From Phytohabitans suffuscus (GTDB lineage Bacteria > Actinomycetota > Actinomycetes > Mycobacteriales > Micromonosporaceae), in assembly GCF_011764565.1 (NCBI RefSeq), contig NZ_AP022871.1, positions 4,030,320-4,094,319 on the forward strand: 64,000 bases of DNA, written 5' to 3'. The position numbers were made by a program, and so were the translations under genes. Under the pieces are notes generated by a model that saw only the letters and a program-made list of their open reading frames with translations, did no database searches and was not told the DNA's origin. Every line of letters starts with the position of its first letter. Positions within the stretch are counted from its first letter, which is position 1. Below are positions 36,209 through 43,556 of this stretch, piece after piece.

Positions 36209-38659
36209 TTAACTGGGCAGCGACGCCAGCACCACATCCAGGACACGCACGGCGTCGGGTTTGGAGAGGGGGTTGTTTCCGTTGCCGCATTTCGGGGACT
36301 GCACGCACGACGGGCATCCGGTCTCGCACGCGCAGCCGTCGATCGCGTCTCTGGTGGCCTGGAGCCACGACGCGGCAATCTTGTACGCACGCTCGGCGAA
36401 GCCGGCGCCGCCTGAGTGGCCGTCGTACACGAAGACGGTGGGAGCCCCGGTGTCCGGGTGGGCGGCGGTGGACAGGCCGCCGATGTCCCAGCGGTCACAG
36501 GTCGCGACCAGCGGCAGCAGGCCGATCGCGGCGTGCTCGGCCGCGTGCAGGCCGCCCGGTACGTCGTCGACGCCGGCGGCCTCCAGGGACTCCGGTGACA
36601 GCGTGAACCACACCGCCGTGGTGCGCAGCTCGCGTGTGGGCAGGTCCAGGGGCCAGGTGCCGAGCACCTCGCCGGAGCCGATGCGGCGGCGCTGGTACGA
36701 GACGACCTGGCTGGTCACGTCGACGTCGCCGAAGAAGAGGCCGACCGGGCCGGCGTCCACGTAGGACCGCACCGACACCACGGAGAGGGAGGTGACGTCT
36801 CGGGCGTGGGTGGACCACTCGGGCTCCGCGCGGTGCACGAGGGCCACGGCGTCGTCGAGGTCGAGGGTGTCCACGACGTACGACTCGCCCTGGTGCAGGT
36901 AGACGGCTCCGGTGTGGACCATGAAGTGCGACGAGCCCGGGTCGACCGTGCCCAGCAGGCGGCCGGTGGCGGCCTCGACCACGCAGATGGGCAGCCCTCC
37001 GGTGCCGCGCAGGTCGACGTCGGGGCGGCCCTCGCCGGTCCAGTACCAGCCGCTCGGGCGCCGGCGCAGGATGCCCTCGGCCACCAGCTCGTCTAGCACG
37101 GCGGGCGCGTCCGGGCCGAAGAGCGGGAGGTCGGCGCGGGTGAGCGGGGCCTCGTACGCGGCGCTGCACAGCTGGGGGGCCAGCACGTACGGGTTGGACG
37201 GGTCGAGCACCGTGGCCTCGACCGGGCGGCCGAAGAGCGCCTCCGGGTGGTGCACGAGGTAGGTGTCGAGCGGGTCGTCGCGGGCGACGAGCACCGCCAG
37301 CGCCTCGTGGCCGTTGCGGCCGGCGCGCCCGGCCTGCTGCCACATCGACGCGCGGGTGCCGGGCCAGCCGCAGATCACGACCGCGTCCAGGCCCACGAGG
37401 TCGACGCCGAGCTCCAGCGCGTTGGTCGACGCCAGGCCGAGCAGCTCGCCGGAGTGGAAGGCGGCCTCCAGCTCGCGCCGCTCCTCGCGCAGGTAGCCAC
37501 CCCGGTAGGCGGCGACGCGTGCGCCCAGCCCCGGCACCGCCTCGTCGAGCGACCGGCGGGCCATCGTCGCCACCGCCTCGGCGCCGCGGCGGGAGCGGAC
37601 GAAGGCCAGCGTGCGTACGCCGTTGGTGACGGCGTCCGCGAGCAGGTCGGCACTCTCCCGCAGCGCGGAGCGCCGCACCGGCGCGGCTTCACCGCCCCGC
37701 GCGGCTTCACCGCCTCGCTCGGCTGCAACCTCCCGCGCAAGAGAACCGTCCGGCGCGGAGGAACCGCTCCGCTCGGGGGGACCGCCGGCCTCCTCAAGAG
37801 GACGGTCGCGCTGCGAAGGAGGGCGGTCGCGCCGCTCATAAGAGGGGACGAGCGGCGGCTCGCACAGCGCGAACGTCACCCCGCCGCGCGGTGACGCGTC
37901 GTCGGCGACCGCCTCGACGACCAGGCCCGTGAGCCGCTTGGCCGACGTCGCCGGGTCGCCCGACGTGGCTGAGGCGAGTACGAAGACCGGGGCGTGGGAC
38001 GAGCCGGTCGGCCCGGCGGGGCGGACGCTGCCGTACCGGCCGACGACCCTGCGCAGGCGGCGCAGCACGTGCGCGACGTGCGAGCCGAAGACGCCGCGGT
38101 AGGTGTGGCACTCGTCGATCACGACGAAGCGCAGCCGCCGCAGGAAGGTCTGCCACGCCGCGTGGCCCGGGAGGATGCCGTGGTGGAGCATGTCCGGGTT
38201 GGTCAGCACGAAGCGTGAGTGCTGCCGGATCCACTCCCGCTCCTCGCGCGGGGTGTCGCCGTCGTAGCAGGCCGGCCGTACCCCGTCGATGCCAAGCGCG
38301 GCGAGGGCGCGCAACTGGTCGGCGGCGAGTGCCTTGGTCGGTGCCAGATATATGGCCGTGGCGCGCGGGTCTTCCAGCATCGCGGCGAGCGCGGGCAGCT
38401 GGTACGCCATCGACTTGCCGGACGCGGTGCCGGTGGCGACCACGACATGGCGCCCGGCGTGCGCGTGGTTGGCCGCCTCGGCCTGGTGTCGCCACGGCGC
38501 CGTGACCCCCCGCGCGGCGAACGCCTCCCGCAGCGGGTCGGGCACCCAGCCCGGCCAGGGCACCGTCTCGCCGGCCCGGGTGGGCACCCGCTCGATGTGC
38601 GTGACGGAGTCGGGGCGCAATCGGCGGAGCAGCTCTGCCGGCTCGGCGACGGTCGTCAC
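36209..38659 (-). CDS. DEAD/DEAH-box helicase with C-terminal DUF1998 zinc domain
   Basis: Superfamily 2 helicase, about 816 residues, of the YprA/MrfA type (Rv3649 equivalent); relatives are linked to DNA repair. Domains: RecA-1 with Walker A VVVATGTASGKSMAYQ, LAPTKALAADQ, DECH box VVIDECHTYRG and LASATSGD; RecA-2 with TNALELGVDLVGLD and WQQAGRAGRNG. A C-terminal zinc site CACETGCPSCVQSPKCGNGN belongs to DUF1998. Between the RecA domains lies a low-complexity insert of about 60 residues (Arg/Ser/Gly-rich, from 37680–37850) that is probably disordered. GTG at 38659 (TTVAEPAELLRRL) is chosen; an upstream start at 38695 is possible. Confidence 0.93.
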   Translation of the reverse strand: MTTVAEPAELLRRLRPDSVTHIERVPTRAGETVPWPGWVPDPLREAFAARGVTAPWRHQAEAANHAHAGRHVVVATGTASGKSMAYQLPALAAMLEDPRATAIYLAPTKALAADQLRALAALGIDGVRPACYDGDTPREEREWIRQHSRFVLTNPDMLHHGILPGHAAWQTFLRRLRFVVIDECHTYRGVFGSHVAHVLRRLRRVVGRYGSVRPAGPTGSSHAPVFVLASATSGDPATSAKRLTGLVVEAVADDASPRGGVTFALCEPPLVPSYERRDRPPSQRDRPLEEAGGPPERSGSSAPDGSLAREVAAERGGEAARGGEAAPVRRSALRESADLLADAVTNGVRTLAFVRSRRGAEAVATMARRSLDEAVPGLGARVAAYRGGYLREERRELEAAFHSGELLGLASTNALELGVDLVGLDAVVICGWPGTRASMWQQAGRAGRNGHEALAVLVARDDPLDTYLVHHPEALFGRPVEATVLDPSNPYVLAPQLCSAAYEAPLTRADLPLFGPDAPAVLDELVAEGILRRRPSGWYWTGEGRPDVDLRGTGGLPICVVEAATGRLLGTVDPGSSHFMVHTGAVYLHQGESYVVDTLDLDDAVALVHRAEPEWSTHARDVTSLSVVSVRSYVDAGPVGLFFGDVDVTSQVVSYQRRRIGSGEVLGTWPLDLPTRELRTTAVWFTLSPESLEAAGVDDVPGGLHAAEHAAIGLLPLVATCDRWDIGGLSTAAHPDTGAPTVFVYDGHSGGAGFAERAYKIAASWLQATRDAIDGCACETGCPSCVQSPKCGNGNNPLSKPDAVRVLDVVLASLPS

Positions 38660-38807
38660 GCCATGCACTCTCGCACTGGTGTGCGGAAAACCCAAACAGG
38701 TGAGTGTGCCGAAACCTGAACCCGCTGGCCGGGCGGCTCACCGCGCAGGTCGTGTCGATGGTTAGATTCCCGGAGAAGGCAGTGGCGGCTGTACAGGGAG
38801 GCCCCCG

Positions 38808-39158
38808 ATGGAGCTCTCGCTTGCGACCCGCGCCGTCGCCGAGCACGCGGTGCTGGAGGTTGGCGGCGAGGTAGACGTGTATACGGCGCCGCGGTTGCGC
38901 GAACGGCTCAACGAGCTGATCGACAGCGGCGCGCGGAGCATCGTGGTCGACCTCAACCGGGTCGACTTCCTCGACTCCACCGGGCTCGGGGTGCTCGTGG
39001 GCGCGCACCGGCGGCTGCGACCACTGGGCGGGCGATGCGCGCTGGCCTGCGACAAGGAGCCGCTGCTGAAGATCTTCCGCATCACCGCCCTCGACCAGGT
39101 CTTTCCTCTGTACCCCTCCGTGGAGGCGGCGACGGACCCATCCGGCCCCAGCGCGTGA
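38808..39158 (+). CDS. bldG: Anti-anti-sigma factor BldG (STAS domain)
   Basis: 116-residue STAS-domain protein closely resembling Streptomyces BldG: start MELSLATR, EVDVYTAPRLRERLNELI, and DFLDSTGLGVLVGAHRR with the phosphorylatable Ser in DSTGLG, then LLKIFRITALDQVFP. BldG binds anti-sigma factors according to phosphorylation and controls development and antibiotic production in Streptomyces. The gene sits between the helicase and hppA, as in Streptomyces. Its stop overlaps the start of the ATPase partner gene. GGAGG-like sequence (GGGAGGCCCCCG) precedes the ATG. Confidence 0.93.
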   Translation: MELSLATRAVAEHAVLEVGGEVDVYTAPRLRERLNELIDSGARSIVVDLNRVDFLDSTGLGVLVGAHRRLRPLGGRCALACDKEPLLKIFRITALDQVFPLYPSVEAATDPSGPSA

Positions 39159-39592
39159 TGTCGACGGTAAAACTCGCGTTCTCGCCGGCGCCGGTGCATG
39201 TCCGGACGGCGCGGCTGGTCGGCGTGGCGGTGGCCAGGCGGGCCGGCGTCGCCGAGGAGCTGCTCGACGAGGTGCGGCTGGCGATCGGTGAGGCGTGCAC
39301 GCGGGCCGTCGAGCTGCACCGGCAGTACGGGCTGCCCGACCTCGTGCAGATGGAGATGAGCGACGACCAGAGCTACACGGTGCGGGTGATCGACCGCGCG
39401 CCGATCGAGGCCGGGCTCGGGCTCACCGCGCTCCCGCCGGACGCGCTCGCCAACGAGTGGCTGACCGATGAGGCACTGACCGTAGGTGTCGGATTTGCGC
39501 TGCTTGCCGGCTTCGTCGATGATCTGCAGGTGCGCCCCGTGGAGGTCGGCATCGGCACGGAAGTGCGTATGGTCTGGCCCGTGGGGAAGTAA
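39158..39592 (+). CDS. Anti-sigma factor-like HATPase (RsbW-type), BldG partner
   Basis: 144-residue GHKL-ATPase-like protein. VRLAIGEACTRAVELHRQYG is the N-box of RsbW/SpoIIAB-type kinases (E-x-x-x-N normally; here Glu-Ala-Cys-Thr-Arg, with Asn replaced). The rest, including VRVIDRAPIEAG, fits a shortened ATP-binding fold. It occupies the place of the anti-sigma homologue that follows bldG in Streptomyces. The altered N-box suggests weak or no kinase activity. ATG at 39158 overlaps the bldG stop. Confidence 0.8.
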   Translation: MSTVKLAFSPAPVHVRTARLVGVAVARRAGVAEELLDEVRLAIGEACTRAVELHRQYGLPDLVQMEMSDDQSYTVRVIDRAPIEAGLGLTALPPDALANEWLTDEALTVGVGFALLAGFVDDLQVRPVEVGIGTEVRMVWPVGK

Positions 39593-39796
39593 ACCAGCTA
39601 ACACAGCGGCGAATATCACCGTCACACAGCCGGTGGGCGGTGTGACCATGAACACGGTGTGCCGCTACAGTACGCGGGTTATCTGCAAGAACCCGGGTGC
39701 GCGGGCGCTGGGGTTCGATCGCTCAATCGCGTGCAGGCGCTCCGCCGGTTCGTCCGCCGGATGGGGCGGGAATCGCAACGGCACAGGAGGACATAG

Positions 39797-42154
39797 ATGT
39801 CCGGACCCTTGGCCGCCGACGGCGGCGGGCTGTCCATCACCGGTTCAAACCTTACCTACGTCATCCTCGCGGCGGTTATCGCGCTGGTGGCGCTCGGATT
39901 CGCGGCCGCCCTGGTCAGGGCCGTGCTGGCGACCGGTAAGGGCACCACAAACATGCAGGAGATCGCCGGCGCCGTGCAGGAGGGCGCGTCGGCATACCTG
40001 CTGCGCCAGTTCAGGACCCTCGGCATATTCGTCGTGCTGGCTGTGGTGCTGCTGTTCGTGCTTCCGGTGCACGGCGACAGTGACAACGAGACGCTCGTCA
40101 AGATCGGCCGCTCGGCCTTCTTCGTCGTGGGCGCGGCGTTCAGCGCGTTCATCGGCGGTGCCGGTATGGCCCTGGCGACGCGCGCCAACCTCCGGGTTGC
40201 CGCCGCGGCGCGGGCCAGCGAGGGCGGCCGCGAGGAAGCGATGAAGATCGCCTTCCGCACCGGCGGCGTCGTCGGCTTCCTCACCGTCGGCCTCGGCCTC
40301 TTCGGCGCCGCGCTCGTGGTGCTGCTCTACAAGGGCGACGCCCCGACCGTGCTGGAGGGCTTCGGCTTCGGCGCCGCGCTGCTCGCGATGTTCATGCGGG
40401 TCGGCGGCGGCATCTTCACCAAGGCCGCGGACGTCGGCGCCGACCTGGTCGGCAAGGTCGAGCAGGGCATCCCCGAGGACGACCCGCGCAACGCCGCCAC
40501 GATCGCCGACAACGTGGGCGACAACGTCGGTGACTGCGCCGGTATGGCGGCCGACCTGTTCGAGTCGTACGCGGTCACGCTGGTCGCGGCCCTCATCCTC
40601 GGCCGGGCGGCGTTCGGCGAGGAGGGCCTGGTCTTCCCGCTGATCGTCTCCGGCATCGGCGCGATCATCGCGATCATCGGTGTGTTCATTACCCGCCTGC
40701 GCGCCTCGGACCGCTCCGGCCTGACGGCGATCAACCGCGCCTTCTACATCTCCGCGGCCCTGGCCGCCGTCCTCGTGGCGATCGCCTCCTTCGCGTACCT
40801 GCCGTCCGACTTCGCGGACTTCGGCGGCGGCGTGGAGGACCTGGACGGCAACCCGCAGATCATCGCCATCGGCGCGGTCGTGATCGGTATCGTGCTCGCC
40901 GCCGCCATCCAGGCGCTGACCGGCTACTTCACCGAGACCACCCGGCGCCCGGTGCGCGACATCGGCAAGACCTCGGAGACCGGTGCGGCGACCGTCATCC
41001 TGGCCGGCATCAGCGTCGGCCTCGAGTCGGCCGTGTACTCGGCGCTGCTGATCGGCGCCGGCGTCTTCGGCGCGTTCCTGCTGGGCGGCGGCTCGATCAC
41101 GCTGTCGCTCTTCGCGGTCGCGCTGGCCGGCACCGGCCTGCTCACCACGGTCGGCGTCATCGTCGCGATGGACACCTTCGGCCCGATCTCGGACAACGCG
41201 CAGGGCATCGCCGAGATGTCCGGCGACATCGACGAGCACGGCGCCCGCACGCTGACCGAGCTCGACGCGGTCGGCAACACCACCAAGGCGATCACCAAGG
41301 GCATCGCGATCGCGACCGCGGTGCTCGCGGCGACCGCGCTGTTCGGCTCGTACCAGGACACGATCCGGGCGTCGATCGTCGAGGCCGGCTCCGACCTGTC
41401 CCTCGACGAGCTGCTCAACGTCGCCAACCCGCGCAACCTGGTCGGCCTGATCGTCGGCGCGGCGGTGGTGTTCCTCTTCTCCGGTCTGGCCATCAACGCG
41501 GTGTCCCGCTCGGCGGGCGCGGTCGTGATGGAGGTGCGGCGCCAGTTCCGCGAGTTCCCGGGGATCATGGACCGCACCCAGCGCCCCGAGTACGGCAAGG
41601 TCGTCGACATCTGCACCCGGGACGCTCAGCGCGAGCTGATGACCCCCGGCCTGCTGGCCATCCTGGCGCCGATCGCGGTCGGCTTCGGGCTGGGCGCCGG
41701 CGCGCTCGCGGCGTACCTGGCCGGCGCGATCGGCACCGGCGTGCTGATGGCGGTCTTCCTGGCCAACTCCGGTGGTGCCTGGGACAACGCCAAGAAGCTG
41801 GTCGAGGACGGCGCGCACGGCGGCAAGGGCTCCGAGTCGCACGCCGCGACCGTCATCGGTGACACGGTGGGTGACCCGTTCAAGGACACCGCCGGTCCGG
41901 CCATCAACCCGCTGATCAAGGTGATGAACCTCGTCTCGCTGCTGATCGCGCCGGCCGTGGTGTCGACCAGCATCGGCGACGACCAGAACGACGCCCTGCG
42001 CATCACGATCGCCGTCGTGGCGGTGGCCATCGTCGTGGCGGCCGTCGCGTTCACCAAGCGCAAGCCGATCGCGATGGGCGAGGGGTCTGACTCGGGCTCG
42101 GGAAAAGCCGGTGACGGCACGCCCGACCAGGAGCCGGAGCGTGTGAACGCCTGA
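39797..42154 (+). CDS. hppA: Membrane-bound proton-translocating pyrophosphatase
   Basis: H+-pumping inorganic pyrophosphatase, 785 residues with about 16 membrane helices. It uses pyrophosphate hydrolysis to pump protons. The substrate loop KAADVGADLVGKVEQGIPED and DNVGDNVGDCAGMAADLFES are diagnostic. GNTTKAITKG has Lys497 and Thr500, the pair marking K+-independent enzymes. The C-terminal KGSESHAATVIGDTVGDPFK completes the active site. ATG at 39797 is preceded by CAGGAGG. A perfect terminator hairpin follows. Same position as in Streptomyces, downstream of bldG. Confidence 0.97.
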   Translation: MSGPLAADGGGLSITGSNLTYVILAAVIALVALGFAAALVRAVLATGKGTTNMQEIAGAVQEGASAYLLRQFRTLGIFVVLAVVLLFVLPVHGDSDNETLVKIGRSAFFVVGAAFSAFIGGAGMALATRANLRVAAAARASEGGREEAMKIAFRTGGVVGFLTVGLGLFGAALVVLLYKGDAPTVLEGFGFGAALLAMFMRVGGGIFTKAADVGADLVGKVEQGIPEDDPRNAATIADNVGDNVGDCAGMAADLFESYAVTLVAALILGRAAFGEEGLVFPLIVSGIGAIIAIIGVFITRLRASDRSGLTAINRAFYISAALAAVLVAIASFAYLPSDFADFGGGVEDLDGNPQIIAIGAVVIGIVLAAAIQALTGYFTETTRRPVRDIGKTSETGAATVILAGISVGLESAVYSALLIGAGVFGAFLLGGGSITLSLFAVALAGTGLLTTVGVIVAMDTFGPISDNAQGIAEMSGDIDEHGARTLTELDAVGNTTKAITKGIAIATAVLAATALFGSYQDTIRASIVEAGSDLSLDELLNVANPRNLVGLIVGAAVVFLFSGLAINAVSRSAGAVVMEVRRQFREFPGIMDRTQRPEYGKVVDICTRDAQRELMTPGLLAILAPIAVGFGLGAGALAAYLAGAIGTGVLMAVFLANSGGAWDNAKKLVEDGAHGGKGSESHAATVIGDTVGDPFKDTAGPAINPLIKVMNLVSLLIAPAVVSTSIGDDQNDALRITIAVVAVAIVVAAVAFTKRKPIAMGEGSDSGSGKAGDGTPDQEPERVNA

Positions 42155-42171
42155 CTTTCGAGTCAAGCACC

Positions 42172-42209
42172 GATCAGGGCGTCCCGTACGTGTGCGGGAC
42201 GCCCTGATC
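42172..42209 (+). terminator. Terminator of hppA
   Basis: Perfect 15-bp stem (42172–42186 with 42195–42209) and 8-base loop, 18 bp after the stop, followed by ATTGATG. Confidence 0.8.
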
Positions 42210-42249
42210 ATTGATGAGGCATCGTCCGCAAACCGCTACGCTGCAACGC

Positions 42250-42780
42250 ATGCGTACGCCCCGCGCCGTTCTCGTCGCACTCACGACGGCGTTCGCGCTC
42301 CTGGCCGGGGGCTGCGGTGGAGGGCCCGCACCGCGGGCGTGGGCGGCCAACGTGTGCACCGCGCTGAGCCCTTGGCGCACCGAGATCAGCACCCTGACCA
42401 GCCAGACCCAGCAGCAGATGACCGCCAAGACCACGCCCGCCCAGGCGAAGGAAAACCTCGTCCGCCTGCTCGGCGGTGCCGAGTCGGCCAGCGAGACGGC
42501 CCGCTCCAAGGTCGAGGATGCCGGCGTGCCGGACGTCAACGGCGGCCAGGACGTGGCCACGGGCTTCGTCCGCTCGCTGACCGCGATGCGCGACGCGTAC
42601 GGGCGGGCGCGGCAGAGCGTCGAAGGGCTGGACGCGGGGCACGCCGACCCCTTCTACGACGGCGTCGAGTCGGTGATGAACACACTGACGACGGAGTACA
42701 ACCAGAGCGCCCTGGACACCAGCTCACTCGACTCGGAGGAGCTGCGGGCGGCCTTCGACGAGGTCCCGGAGTGTCGCTGA
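42250..42780 (+). CDS. Hypothetical lipoprotein
   Basis: 176-residue exported protein. Signal peptide with ALLAGGCGGG; the cysteine at about residue 20 is the likely lipidation site, though the box is not canonical. The mature part is helical (TEISTLTSQTQQQMTAKTTP, SVEGLDAGHADPFYDGVESV) with two cysteines. No function recognised; helical lipoproteins of this type are common between hppA and topA in related genomes. ATG at 42250. The end overlaps the next gene by ten bases. Confidence 0.8.
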   Translation: MRTPRAVLVALTTAFALLAGGCGGGPAPRAWAANVCTALSPWRTEISTLTSQTQQQMTAKTTPAQAKENLVRLLGGAESASETARSKVEDAGVPDVNGGQDVATGFVRSLTAMRDAYGRARQSVEGLDAGHADPFYDGVESVMNTLTTEYNQSALDTSSLDSEELRAAFDEVPECR

Positions 42781-43382
42781 CCCCGGGCGCCCACGAGCCG
42801 ACCCGGCGGCAGCTCTCGCTCTTCGGGGTGGAGGCCCACGACCCCACCCCCGCCGACCTGGCCGGCCTGCTCGCCGGTCCGGGGCAGGTGGTCCGGATGG
42901 GCGGCACGGCTCGGGTTTCGGTCGAGGTCGACGGGGCCTGGCGGGTCCACGTACTCGTCGCCGAGCTGGCCCTGCGCGGCCTCCAGGCGAGCTGGGAGCT
43001 GGCCACGGTCGAGGGGCAGCTTGTCGTCCGTACGGCCTACGCGACCACCCTGGCCGCGCTCGGCGCCGCCTGGCTGCGCACCGCGGCCAAGCGCCCACCG
43101 CCCGGTTTCCACCTCAACGGCCCCCGCCTGCGCCTCTGGGTGGCTGCGGCGGGCGGCCCGGACCAGCACGGATACGTCCTGCGCCTGGGCCTCTCCGACG
43201 AGCCCTGCTGGGAGCCGGTGGGAGCCGCGCTGGCCGCGGTGGGGCTGCCTGGCGTGCTGCTGGGGCCGCGTGCGGGTGGGCCGGCGTACCGGATAACCGG
43301 GCGGCGCCGCCTGGGCCGTCTGGCGGAGCTGGTGGGCGACCGCCCAGCCGCCGCTCCACCGGCCGAATGGCCTGGTCGATAG
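42771..43382 (+). CDS. Conserved hypothetical protein upstream of topA (Rv3647c-like position)
   Basis: 203-residue soluble protein. PTRRQLSLFGVEAHDPTPAD at the N-terminus is followed by a mixed domain (VLVAELALRGLQASWELATV, GAAWLRTAAKRPPPGFHLNG) and a basic end. Position and size agree with Rv3647c, the conserved hypothetical next to topA. Function unknown. GTG at 42771 overlaps the lipoprotein gene. Confidence 0.8.
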   Translation: MSLTPGAHEPTRRQLSLFGVEAHDPTPADLAGLLAGPGQVVRMGGTARVSVEVDGAWRVHVLVAELALRGLQASWELATVEGQLVVRTAYATTLAALGAAWLRTAAKRPPPGFHLNGPRLRLWVAAAGGPDQHGYVLRLGLSDEPCWEPVGAALAAVGLPGVLLGPRAGGPAYRITGRRRLGRLAELVGDRPAAAPPAEWPGR

Positions 43383-43556
43383 GGGGAAAAGACCCTCCCG
43401 ACGCGGCGCTGGCCGACGTCCATGTTGCAGTTCGGTGTACGGTGTCGCCGACCGGTCCGCGCAACCGCCGGGCCGACGGCGCGTTACGTTGGACATCTGG
43501 CGTCCGGTTCGCTACCGGACGCAAGGGGGCCCAAGTAGGTAGAGGTCAGGAGAGAA

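Noticed and set aside
39845..42211. 788-residue minus-strand frame opposite hppA
   Set aside because: Codon-bias shadow; hppA is full length with all signature motifs.
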